Below, in pieces: positions 34,193-42,041 of a DNA stretch of 42,041 bases. The first letter of the stretch is position 1; each line of letters starts with the position of its first letter. The notes beneath the pieces were generated by a model, which worked only from the letters and a program-made list of their open reading frames with translations, was not told the DNA's origin and made no database searches. The stretch spans positions 1 through 42,041 of the forward strand of contig JAEEKG010000084.1 of NCBI GenBank assembly GCA_016282315.1, read 5' to 3'. The DNA is from Clostridiales bacterium. GTDB taxonomy: Bacteria; Bacillota; Clostridia; Oscillospirales; CAG-272. The position numbers were made by a program, and so were the translations under genes.

Positions 34193-34756
34193 ATGGCAAG
34201 AAAAGATTTCGGAGCAAAGCCTCTAAGCTACCCACAGCCCGTGTGGATTATTTCAACATATGACGAAAATGGAAATGTTGATGCAATGAATGCAGCTTGG
34301 ACGGGAATAAGCGATTATGAAGAAATATTCATGTGCCTTTCATCAGGCCACAAAACAGTAAAGAACATTCTTAAGACTAAAGAGTTTGTCGTGAGTATGG
34401 CACAGGCTGATTGCGTTGCCAATTGTGACTTTGTTGGAATTGTTTCAGCAAATAACGACAAAGATAAGATGAAAAAGTCAGGATTCAGCTTTTCAAAAGC
34501 TAAAAATGTCAATGCTCCGTATATAAACGAACTCAGTGTTGCATTAGAGTGTAAACTGAAGAGTTATGATCCTTCAACAGGTCATTTGTTTGCACAAGTA
34601 GTCAATGTGAGTGTTGACGAGTCTGTTCTTGATGAACATGGCAAGGTTGACGTCAAAAAAGTAAGACCTATAACATTCGATCCTTTCAATAACAAATACA
34701 TTGAATTGGGTGAAGTTGCAGGTGACGCATTCAAAATCGGAAGTAAACTTAAATAA
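34193..34756 (+). CDS. Flavin reductase-family protein
   Basis: This FMN-binding split-barrel protein (187 residues) opens with PLSYPQPVWIISTYDENGNVDAMNAAWTG in two motif halves. It also has SSGHKTVKNIL and EFVVSMAQAD, as in the flavin-reductase-like domain family. It probably reduces flavin or uses FMN for an unknown redox step. It starts one base after the SGNH gene stop and is 16 bases ahead of tex. Confidence 0.87.
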   Translation: MARKDFGAKPLSYPQPVWIISTYDENGNVDAMNAAWTGISDYEEIFMCLSSGHKTVKNILKTKEFVVSMAQADCVANCDFVGIVSANNDKDKMKKSGFSFSKAKNVNAPYINELSVALECKLKSYDPSTGHLFAQVVNVSVDESVLDEHGKVDVKKVRPITFDPFNNKYIELGEVAGDAFKIGSKLK

Positions 34757-34772
34757 AACAGGTGGAGTAATA

Positions 34773-36914
34773 ATGGACATCATAAAGAAGATATCTGAAG
34801 AGATTAACGTTCAAACATGGCAGGTTGAAGCTGCCGTCAAACTCATAGATGAAGGATCAACTATTCCTTTCATTGCAAGATATAGAAAAGAAGCTACAGG
34901 AATGCTCGATGACTCTCAATTGAGAACATTGGGCACTAGACTGACTGCTTTGAGAAATCTTGAAGAAAAGAAACAAAAGATTCGCGAGAGCATTACAGAG
35001 CAGGGCAAAATGACTGAAGAACTGGAAGCAGCAATTGAAGCTGCTGAAACATCAGTCGCTCTTGATGATATTTATCGTCCATACAGACCTAAGAGAACAA
35101 CAAGAGCTACAATTGCTGAAGCAAAGGGACTCAAGGGCTTGGCTGACATCATATTTGCTCAGGAAACACAAAAGACTCTTGAAGAAGAAGCTCTTCCTTA
35201 TCTCAATGAGGAAAAAGAGGTCAATACTGTTCAGGAAGCAATTGCAGGTGCGTGTGACATAATTGCTGAGAGAATATCTGATGACAAGGACATCCGTGAA
35301 TATATCAGAAACGTGACTGAGTCAGATGGATTCATTGTAGCCAATGCAAAAGACAAAGATGTCAAATCAGTATATGAAAACTATTATGAGTTCACCTCTA
35401 AAGTTACAAAGACCGAAGGGTTCAAGATATTGGCTATAAACAGAGGTGAAAAAGAGAAATTCCTTGATGTCAAGATTGAAGCTCCTAAAGATATTATCCT
35501 CAGATGGATGAAATCAAGACTTGTCAATGAAGAAAACCAAAATACATGTGAAACAATGAATCTGACTGTAGAGGATTCTTATGACAGACTCATTGCACCG
35601 AGCATTGAAAGAGAAGTCAGAAATGCTCTTACCGAAAAAGCAGAAGACGGTGCAGTCAGTGTGTTTGGAAAGAACCTCAGACAACTGCTTATGCAGCCTC
35701 CATATGCGAATGCTGTTGTTCTCGGATGGGACCCTGCGTTCAGAACTGGTTGCAAGCTTGCAGTAGTAGATCCGACAGGAAAAGTGCTTGATACAGCTGT
35801 CATCTATCCGACAGCTCCGACAAATGAATACAAACAAAAAGAAGCAGCAGACAAGATCAAGTTCCTTGTTAAAAAGTACGGTATAACACTGGTATCAGTC
35901 GGTAACGGAACTGCTTCAAGAGAATCTGAACAATTCCTCGTTGAAGTGCTGAAAGAAATCCCTGAAAAAGTATTCTACGTAATAACAAATGAGGCGGGTG
36001 CTTCTGTTTATTCAGCAAGCGAACTTGCAGATAAAGAATTCCCTGAATTTGATGTTGGACAGAGAAGTGCAACAAGTATAGCCAGACGTGTTCAGGATCC
36101 TCTAGCTGAACTTGTTAAGATCGATCCGAAATCAATCGGTGTCGGTCAGTATCAGCACGATGTTGACCAGAAAAAACTCGGAGAATCCTTGGATGCCGTA
36201 GTTGAAGACTGTGTTAACGAAGTTGGCGTGGATTTAAACACAGCTTCAGCACCTCTTCTTCAGTACATCTCCGGTATAACTAAAGTTACAGCTAACAACA
36301 TAGTTGCATACAGAGAAGCAAACGGAAGATTCACAAACCGCAAAGAACTCATGAATGTGCCGAAAATAGGCGCTAAAGCGTATGAGCAGGCAGCAGGATT
36401 TATGAGAATCTCAGGCGGAGAGGAAGCACTTGACAATACAGGTGTTCACCCTGAAAGTTATGAAATAGCAGAAAAATTGCTGGCTAATCTCAATTTGACT
36501 AAAGACGATATTGCCAAAGGCAAAATAAAAGCTGATGACAAAGTTATAAAGAAAACAGCTGAAGACACTGGTGTAGGCGAAGTAACTGTAAGAAGCGTAC
36601 TCGGTGAGTTGACCTCTGCAGGAAGAGACCCGAGAGAAGAAGCACCTGCTCCGATTCTGCGCAGCGATGTTATGGCAATGGAAGACCTCAAAGAGGGAAT
36701 GGTGCTCAAGGGCACAGTCAGAAATGTTGTTGATTTCGGCGCATTTGTTGACATTGGCGTTCACCAGGACGGTCTTGTACATATTTCCCAACTCACAAAC
36801 AAGAAGTTTGTAAAACATCCTCTTGACGTTGTAAGTGTCGGAGATATTGTCGAAGTTAAAGTATTGAGTGTTGATATAGAAAAGAAGAGAATCGGATTAA
36901 CCATGATAATCTGA
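34773..36914 (+). CDS. tex: Tex-like RNA-binding transcription accessory protein
   Basis: This nucleic-acid-binding protein affects transcription and RNA handling in the cytoplasm. The 713 residues follow the Tex order. The N-terminal helical part (QVEAAVKLIDEGSTIPFIARYRKEATG in two halves) comes first, then a YqgF-like RNase-H fold (VLGWDPAFRTGCKLAVVDPTG, about 320-450). Helix-hairpin-helix motifs (ITKVTANNIVAYREANGRF and ELMNVPKIGAKAYEQAAGF) lie at about 500-560, and an S1 domain (GMVLKGTVRNVVDFGAFVDI to the end) closes it. AGGTGGAG precedes the ATG at 34773; the upstream in-frame ATG at 34701 lies inside the flavin reductase gene. The length is typical. Confidence 0.95.
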   Translation: MDIIKKISEEINVQTWQVEAAVKLIDEGSTIPFIARYRKEATGMLDDSQLRTLGTRLTALRNLEEKKQKIRESITEQGKMTEELEAAIEAAETSVALDDIYRPYRPKRTTRATIAEAKGLKGLADIIFAQETQKTLEEEALPYLNEEKEVNTVQEAIAGACDIIAERISDDKDIREYIRNVTESDGFIVANAKDKDVKSVYENYYEFTSKVTKTEGFKILAINRGEKEKFLDVKIEAPKDIILRWMKSRLVNEENQNTCETMNLTVEDSYDRLIAPSIEREVRNALTEKAEDGAVSVFGKNLRQLLMQPPYANAVVLGWDPAFRTGCKLAVVDPTGKVLDTAVIYPTAPTNEYKQKEAADKIKFLVKKYGITLVSVGNGTASRESEQFLVEVLKEIPEKVFYVITNEAGASVYSASELADKEFPEFDVGQRSATSIARRVQDPLAELVKIDPKSIGVGQYQHDVDQKKLGESLDAVVEDCVNEVGVDLNTASAPLLQYISGITKVTANNIVAYREANGRFTNRKELMNVPKIGAKAYEQAAGFMRISGGEEALDNTGVHPESYEIAEKLLANLNLTKDDIAKGKIKADDKVIKKTAEDTGVGEVTVRSVLGELTSAGRDPREEAPAPILRSDVMAMEDLKEGMVLKGTVRNVVDFGAFVDIGVHQDGLVHISQLTNKKFVKHPLDVVSVGDIVEVKVLSVDIEKKRIGLTMII

Positions 36915-36941
36915 TTTCGCTCCGGAAGGAATTTTAGTATC

Positions 36942-38636
36942 ATGAAAAAGAAAGTATTCAACGGTGTTCTCTATGATACAAAAATGTACAAAAACATGAG
37001 AGAACTCGTTGATGATGTATGTATAAAATATGCCGATAACACTGCGTTTTTGTACCACTCGGGCGAAGATGTAGTCGAAGTCAAATATAAGCAGCTTGGA
37101 GAAGATATAAAGAACTTTACTTCTTATCTGACATCGCAGGGTTTAAAGGGAGAAAAAGTAGTAGTAATCGGCAAGAACTCTTACTCTTGGTCTTTGACAT
37201 ATTTGACAGTGACATCAGGGCTTGGTGTTATTGTTCCGATGGACAAAGATTTGTCTGAAGAGCAGATAGATTATTTGCTTGAAGATTCTGATCCTAAATG
37301 TATAGTTTATGGAAGAGAAATAGAGGGCAAATTGCCAAACAAAAAAGAAGGTATCAAATACATTTGTTTTGATGAAATAAGTGCTTGTTTGGAAAAAGGT
37401 GCCGAGTTGAGAAGAAAAGGCGACTTGGCGTATGAAAGATATGTGGTAGACAGTTTTTCTCTGGGTATTTTAATCTATACTTCGGGAACAACTGGTATTG
37501 CAAAAGGCGTCATGTTGTCTCAGTACAACATAATGAGCAATGTTTCAGGTGCTAAATCGGTTATAATGATTTATCCCGAAGACAGATGCGTATCGGTTCT
37601 GCCTTTGTACCACACATACGAGTGTATGGCTGGATTTTTAGCTTTCATTGCATCAGGCGCCAGCATAGCATATAACGAGTCTTTGAGAGAACTGGCCAAT
37701 GACCTATTGCTGTTCAAGCCAACAGTAATCGTAGGGGTTCCTGTATTGTTTGAAAAGCTGTACAGAATAGTATTGAAAAAATATGCAAGTCTGAAGGGCG
37801 GTAATGTTGTATTGTCGCTGCAAGGTGCATTATCTTCAATCATAGGTGACGGCAAGACGAGAAGAAAAATCTTCAATTCAGTAAATGAGGCATTCGGAGG
37901 AAATCTCAATAGAATTCTTTGTGGTGCGGCGTCTTTAAAACCTGAAGTATTTGAAGGTTACCAAAGATTCGGATATGGTGTTTATCAGGGATACGGACTG
38001 ACGGAGACTTCTCCTGTCTGCATGGTGTCATCTGACGCCTACACAAACCCAAATGACACCGGTTTTGCTTTGCCTGGCGTTGAATTAAAACTTGATTCAA
38101 CAAATTCCGAAGGTGTCGGTGAATTGCTTGTAAAAGGTCCTAACGTTATGCTTGGATACTATAATAATCCAGCGGCAACGGCTTCGGTCATTGACGAAAA
38201 CGGATGGTTCCACACAGGAGACCTGGCAACGCTTACGGAAAACGGAACATATAAAATAGTCGGAAGAGTGAAGAGCATGATTGTTCTTCCAAACGGCAAA
38301 AAAGTGTTCCCTGAAGAACTTGAATTGTATTTGCAAAAAAGTAAACTTGTGTCAGGCTGCTTTATTTTCGGAAATGAAGAGAATGATAACGTAGTTGTAA
38401 CTGCTTCCATTTATCCTGATAAGGCTGAACTGAAAGAAGCAGTAGAGAAGATGGGCGGAAGGGGTTCATTTGATGAAAAAGCCGCACAGCTGATTCACAA
38501 ACTTGTTGAGGATGTGAATTCAAAATTCCCGGCATACAAGAACATCAAAAGAGTCATTATACGCAAAACGGATTTTGAAAAGACGACAACGCTCAAAATC
38601 AAGCGTATGTCTGAAAAAAATAGAGAAGAAATATAA
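36942..38636 (+). CDS. AMP-dependent acyl-CoA synthetase/ligase
   Basis: This activates a fatty or other carboxylic acid with ATP and probably loads it on CoA. The core motifs are complete: LIYTSGTTGIAKGVMLS (ATP loop), YQGYGLTETSPV, FHTGDLATLTENG, IVGRVKSMIVLPNGKKVFPE and a C-terminal KTTTLKIKR with the adenylation lysine. The length of 564 and the similarity pattern fit long-chain acyl-CoA ligases. AGGAAT-type sequence precedes the ATG. It follows tex by 27 bases. The gene may serve lipid metabolism, but the substrate cannot be read from sequence. Confidence 0.92.
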   Translation: MKKKVFNGVLYDTKMYKNMRELVDDVCIKYADNTAFLYHSGEDVVEVKYKQLGEDIKNFTSYLTSQGLKGEKVVVIGKNSYSWSLTYLTVTSGLGVIVPMDKDLSEEQIDYLLEDSDPKCIVYGREIEGKLPNKKEGIKYICFDEISACLEKGAELRRKGDLAYERYVVDSFSLGILIYTSGTTGIAKGVMLSQYNIMSNVSGAKSVIMIYPEDRCVSVLPLYHTYECMAGFLAFIASGASIAYNESLRELANDLLLFKPTVIVGVPVLFEKLYRIVLKKYASLKGGNVVLSLQGALSSIIGDGKTRRKIFNSVNEAFGGNLNRILCGAASLKPEVFEGYQRFGYGVYQGYGLTETSPVCMVSSDAYTNPNDTGFALPGVELKLDSTNSEGVGELLVKGPNVMLGYYNNPAATASVIDENGWFHTGDLATLTENGTYKIVGRVKSMIVLPNGKKVFPEELELYLQKSKLVSGCFIFGNEENDNVVVTASIYPDKAELKEAVEKMGGRGSFDEKAAQLIHKLVEDVNSKFPAYKNIKRVIIRKTDFEKTTTLKIKRMSEKNREEI

Positions 38637-38652
38637 TTTATAGGTGGTCAAT

Positions 38653-38811
38653 ATGAAGAACAAAACTCCAAAGTGGATATGGATAACTGCCATAATCGGT
38701 ATCGTAGCATCAATTGCAGGTATTTTTACAGCATTGAAATTGTTTTCCAAGTCATTAAAAGGACTTTTATCCGACAGTGTGGATAAAAACTTTGATGATA
38801 TTGATCTCTGA
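38653..38811 (+). CDS. Small single-pass membrane protein, 52 residues
   Basis: AGGTGG lies five bases before an ATG that opens a 53-codon frame with a hydrophobic segment (about 8-30, WIWITAIIGIVASIAGIF). A basic stretch and an acidic tail follow (SVDKNFDDIDL). It fills the gap between the acyl-CoA ligase (16 bases) and the peptidase (13 bases), with no overlap, exactly as a real operon gene would. The function is unknown; a small membrane adaptor is possible. Confidence 0.7.
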   Translation: MKNKTPKWIWITAIIGIVASIAGIFTALKLFSKSLKGLLSDSVDKNFDDIDL

Positions 38812-38824
38812 TTAGGAGCTCATG

Positions 38825-40261
38825 ATGTTAAACGCACAACAACCAACTCCTCTTTTGCTGATAATAGCTAGTTTCGATCCGAATAATAACGGAAAGAACG
38901 ATTACGATCCGGATCATCCCGAGTTGTTATATGACCCTGAATCTCCTATCTACGGAGAACAGTGGGCATTATCCAAACCGGAAGATTATTACGAGACATT
39001 TTTTGCCCCCAACGGTCACTCTTTGCAAGATTTTTACAAAGAAATGACTCAGGGAAAATTCTATTTTTTCCCGCTTCACATAGACCATCCCTTGTATGAA
39101 GGACAGCCTGAAGGAGTTATCCCTATAACTGTCCCGCTTCCACATCCATCTGCATTAAAGCATTTGGGTGATTACACAAATGAGTCTGCAGCTGAAAAAT
39201 GTATTCATGATATAGTTGCAGCATGTGATCCTTACATAGATTTTGCAAAATATGATAGGAATGGTGATGGAAAGATTACACCGGATGAAGTTGCTATTGT
39301 CATATTCAATGCAGGTTACGATAGGGCAACAACAAAGGCTGATGAGTCATTTTCAAAAGTCGTATGTGAAAACGGGCCGATTCCAAGCCACAGGTTTATG
39401 GTGCATGGAACAAGCCAGTACAATGACATAGAGATGAGGGGCGGGGTACATATCGTAAAGGTATCAAATGTTGGTGAATACAACTCAAATGGCCCTATTA
39501 CAATCGGAACTCCAGCGCACGAACTGGCTCACAATGAGGGCGCTCAGGACATGTACAGCAGATATACAGGTCCTAATGACTGGATAGCTGGTTGGCCAAT
39601 GCCTTTGAATTTTTCTCTCATGAGTTCTGGTAACCATCTGGGAGAAGGAAAGACCCCTGCATATATTGACCCATATCAAAGACATTATCTCGGTTGGGCA
39701 GATGAAATAGTAGCAGAAGAAGATGGAGAATACACACTGCATTCTACATTGTCAAAGCAATACAAAATTCTGAAAATACCGACACCTAACCCGCAAGAAT
39801 ATTTCCTTGCAGAAATCCGCTTAAAAGAGGGATTTGAGAGGAACTTAACTCCCGGAGATTCTAAGGGAGGCGTCATATTCTGGCACATTGATGAGAAAAT
39901 CAATGAAGAGTGGTTTACTAAAGCTCAATGCGTTTCTCACAACAGACCTAATGGCCAAAGACATGACTTGGGCAATGCTATCCTTGTAAGAAATATGTTT
40001 GAAGAAATAAATGATGAACAGGGAAACTTTGTTCACTATGGACCATGTTTCAAACAAAAAGGTTTTTGTGAAGACCCGTTCTTCTACAAATCTGATGATG
40101 AAAAAACATCTCATTTTGATTCTTCTCTTTATTGCGGAGCAGCAAGTTTATCTTACTCATTGAACAATTTCCCGGACGGAGTCGATAAAAACTGGAAATT
40201 AACAGTTGATGTCATCGACGAACCGGGAGAAACTATGAGACTGGTAGTAAAACGAACATAG
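38825..40261 (+). CDS. M6-like metallopeptidase with EF-hand loop, no signal peptide
   Basis: This is a predicted zinc endopeptidase. The active-site motif is HELAHNEGAQD (His232, Glu233, His236, Asp242), which matches the HExxHxxGxxD of M6/immune-inhibitor-A-type enzymes. YRHYLGWADE-like and SLMSSGNH segments downstream also fit. A calcium-binding-type loop DRNGDGKITPDE occupies 144-155. M6 enzymes are normally secreted with a signal and propeptide; here the protein begins MLNAQQPTPLLLIIASFDP with no signal. I choose the ATG at 38825, six bases after AGGAG, over 38822. It is the last gene of the operon and ends before a strong hairpin. Confidence 0.82.
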   Translation: MLNAQQPTPLLLIIASFDPNNNGKNDYDPDHPELLYDPESPIYGEQWALSKPEDYYETFFAPNGHSLQDFYKEMTQGKFYFFPLHIDHPLYEGQPEGVIPITVPLPHPSALKHLGDYTNESAAEKCIHDIVAACDPYIDFAKYDRNGDGKITPDEVAIVIFNAGYDRATTKADESFSKVVCENGPIPSHRFMVHGTSQYNDIEMRGGVHIVKVSNVGEYNSNGPITIGTPAHELAHNEGAQDMYSRYTGPNDWIAGWPMPLNFSLMSSGNHLGEGKTPAYIDPYQRHYLGWADEIVAEEDGEYTLHSTLSKQYKILKIPTPNPQEYFLAEIRLKEGFERNLTPGDSKGGVIFWHIDEKINEEWFTKAQCVSHNRPNGQRHDLGNAILVRNMFEEINDEQGNFVHYGPCFKQKGFCEDPFFYKSDDEKTSHFDSSLYCGAASLSYSLNNFPDGVDKNWKLTVDVIDEPGETMRLVVKRT

Positions 40262-40275
40262 TTCCTATAACAAAA

Positions 40276-40300
40276 TATGCCCGGCTTTCTGCCGGGCATA
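40276..40300. terminator. Bidirectional terminator hairpin
   Basis: TATGCCCGGC and GCCGGGCATA are perfect 10-base arms around TTTCT, flanked by A/T-rich tails on both sides. It lies between the convergent peptidase and serine hydrolase genes. Confidence 0.75.
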
Positions 40301-40308
40301 AAATATAT

Positions 40309-42041
40309 TTAATTCTTTGTTTCAAAGGCCATGTTAATAGTCGGTGCGGCTCTTTGTTCAGCTCTGTACAAAATGTTGTCTAAGTTCAGAGTAGCGAGCA
40401 AAGGGTTCTTTTTGTTTTGTTGGAAGAAAGATTTAATGTAACTTGTAATGAGCAGTTCGCCAGGATATTCGTTTTCAACCATGACAACACCGAGATTTTC
40501 TATTTTGAACTTAAAAATCTTTGTAGAGGGAAGTTCCAGAAAGTCAATTTTGATCTTCAAAACATCTCTGTTATCTTCGTCTTTAGCAAATTTTCCGATT
40601 ATGGCGACTTTATATACAGAATTGGCAAAAAACACATCTGCATATTCATAATCATAAAAACCAACAGGTATTCTGTATACTTTGTCGGGTTCTGTAAAAG
40701 TTAAATACAGCTTCTTGTTTTCATAAGAAAAACTAATTGAACTCAAGCCTTTTGAGAACTGGTTTGCAATGACTTGATTGCAAATATCCATGAACCCCAT
40801 TACAAACTTTTGACTGCAGTTCGGAACCAATTTAATACCATTCAGTTTCTCACAAAAGTCTGTTATTTTTTCTGATTCCTTTTCACTTGTATAGTAGTCG
40901 TATCTTTCAGATTTTGTCGTTTTCAATCCTTCAATGAATGAAGATAATTTTTCATAGGACTTGGCTGTTGAACGATCTTCCTTTTCGGAATCGAAATGAT
41001 CCCATACATGGGCAAAATATGTGCTTTGCTGGAAGAGCTCATTATTTCCAGCTGTCGAGACAATGACCATGTCTTTGTCTGGAAATACAATAACATTCTG
41101 ACCGAACATTCCGTTGAATAAAAACGAATTGTTTTTTCTGCATGCCCATATCTGATATCCGTAGTCAAAATCACCATATTCACTTGGTGCAGAAACCTGT
41201 TTCTTTGTTGCACTATTGATGTATTCTTCAGACAAAAGTCTCTTGCCGTTCCACACGCCTTTATGCGCCAACAAAAGCCCTATTTTTGCAAAGTCTTCAG
41301 GGGCAATATACAGCCCCCATCCGCCTTTTGCATATCCCATCGGGCATTTCTCCCAGTAATAGTTGGTTATACCCAAATATTTGAATATTTTTCTCTTGAG
41401 ATAGTCTGAAAGGCTCAGTCCTGTTTTTTTGGTTACAATGCGTGCTAAAACGTATGTATTCAAACTGTTGTATGAGAATTTTTCTCCGGGCCTGCTGTTC
41501 ATAAGAGAGCCTGCAAAACCTTTTAGCCAGTTTTCTGTAATCATGGAAGATGTTTCAGCAAACATGACTCCTGTTTGCATCATCAAAAGGTTTCTGACTG
41601 TCATTTTTCTGGTCGCAAGCTTTTCGGTATTTGTAAGTTCTTCTTTGAATATTTCTGCTACGGTTTCGCTTAATTTCAGTTTACCTTCATCAACAAGACA
41701 ACCTATTGCAATAGAAGTTACGCTCTTGCAGGCAGAGAAGGTATATTGAGGCATTCTTGTGCTGTATGGGCCAAAACTTGCATCGCAAATGCATTTGTTA
41801 TCTTTCACAATGAATATAGTGTGAATCCTGAGTGAATTGTCTTCGTGAAGATCCTTTAAGAAAGACAATACAGTTTCCGAACTGATTCCTACACTTTCAG
41901 GAGTTGAGCGTTCAAAACCCTGTGAAATCGTAGACAACTGTCCCGTGGATTTTGAGTAATGCGAATTTATCATTGCCTTGATAGGCGCATCTGATGGAAG
42001 TTTTCCTAATAAAGATATTGTTTTTTGTGCTGTTCCTAAGC
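40309..42041 (-). CDS. Beta-lactamase-type serine hydrolase, 5' end cut by window edge
   Basis: This belongs to the class C beta-lactamase/DD-peptidase/esterase superfamily. The nucleophile motif SxxK appears as FSACKSV (Ser80, Lys83 counted from the Met at 41973). PGEKFSYNSLNTYVLARIV provides the second, Tyr-containing motif, and GYAKGGWGLYIAPEDFAKIG is family-typical. A C-terminal extension of about 180 residues after WDHF is beta-rich and not recognised. The frame upstream of the Met at 41973 stays open to the window edge and reads as coding-like sequence (LLGKLPSDAPIKA), so the true start is probably outside. The substrate is unknown, and there is no evidence of antibiotic hydrolysis. Confidence 0.85.
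   Translation of the reverse strand, partial: LGTAQKTISLLGKLPSDAPIKAMINSHYSKSTGQLSTISQGFERSTPESVGISSETVLSFLKDLHEDNSLRIHTIFIVKDNKCICDASFGPYSTRMPQYTFSACKSVTSIAIGCLVDEGKLKLSETVAEIFKEELTNTEKLATRKMTVRNLLMMQTGVMFAETSSMITENWLKGFAGSLMNSRPGEKFSYNSLNTYVLARIVTKKTGLSLSDYLKRKIFKYLGITNYYWEKCPMGYAKGGWGLYIAPEDFAKIGLLLAHKGVWNGKRLLSEEYINSATKKQVSAPSEYGDFDYGYQIWACRKNNSFLFNGMFGQNVIVFPDKDMVIVSTAGNNELFQQSTYFAHVWDHFDSEKEDRSTAKSYEKLSSFIEGLKTTKSERYDYYTSEKESEKITDFCEKLNGIKLVPNCSQKFVMGFMDICNQVIANQFSKGLSSISFSYENKKLYLTFTEPDKVYRIPVGFYDYEYADVFFANSVYKVAIIGKFAKDEDNRDVLKIKIDFLELPSTKIFKFKIENLGVVMVENEYPGELLITSYIKSFFQQNKKNPLLATLNLDNILYRAEQRAAPTINMAFETKN

Noticed and set aside
40309-42041. Serine hydrolase as an antibiotic-resistance beta-lactamase
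   Set aside because: SxxK is shared by esterases and peptidases, the protein lacks a signal peptide in view and has a long unrelated C-terminal part; no basis for a resistance claim.
1-42041. CRISPR array, prophage or integrated plasmid
   Set aside because: No regularly spaced repeats, integrase, capsid, replication or conjugation genes were seen in either strand.

Overview
The window looks like chromosome of an anaerobic, low-GC, glycan-degrading member of the Firmicutes, most likely a gut-type Clostridia. This is inferred from AT-rich codon use with heavy AGA for arginine, strong purine-rich ribosome binding sites, meso-diaminopimelate dehydrogenase, an Na+/alanine (AGCS) symporter, a CsoR/CopA copper operon, GGDEF proteins with a Cys-rich PAS-like domain, rubredoxin and flavodoxin proteins, and several intracellular-looking glycosidases (two GH3, one GH78, one DUF4838, one beta-propeller). 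No rRNA, tRNA, CRISPR array, intact insertion sequence or phage gene was seen.

Left part (1-5000). Two patches of clearly higher GC with CGN arginine codons flank an AT-rich GH3 gene. One is a partial GNAT acetyltransferase (3-380); the other is a stand-alone condensation-type acyltransferase (3549-4820) with its own promoter and terminator. Between them lie the last 43 codons of an SPFH/Band-7 gene (3097-3228), hairpins, and a short repeat pair. This reads as a recombination-scarred zone with acquired DNA.

5000-14700. An AGCS symporter and a lipoprotein are followed by a tight four-gene redox operon (7215-10147): an iron-sulfur flavoprotein-like reductase, an ABM monooxygenase, a flavodoxin/cyclophilin-like lipoprotein, and a metallo-beta-lactamase fused to rubredoxin. 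A second lipoprotein follows. Then come a decayed EAL phosphodiesterase end (about 10910-11086), two diguanylate cyclases and a nitroreductase.

14700-24800. A DUF4838 protein diverges from an M24 peptidase/membrane-protein pair. A Zn-dehydrogenase, a PfkB sugar kinase and a YhcC-type radical SAM gene follow. Convergent to these is a copper operon (csoR, copA, P-loop kinase) on the minus strand. Its CopA carries a C-terminal metal-binding domain with its own internal ribosome binding site. mscL diverges from csoR over a shared CsoR operator region.

24800-42041. A minus-strand GH78 gene and a plus-strand beta-propeller gene are divergent. A minus-strand GH3 with a carbohydrate-binding-like insert has an operator-like palindrome just after its promoter and diverges from ddh. 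A long plus-strand operon (33124-40261: SGNH hydrolase, flavin reductase, Tex, acyl-CoA ligase, small membrane protein, M6-like metallopeptidase) ends at a strong hairpin. A serine hydrolase reading the other way runs off the right edge.

The strongest leads are the CopA-CopZ fusion with an internal start, the EAL remnant beside two I-site-less diguanylate cyclases, the MBL-rubredoxin redox operon, and the GC-rich acyltransferase island. All calls come from reading motifs by eye; no database search was run.
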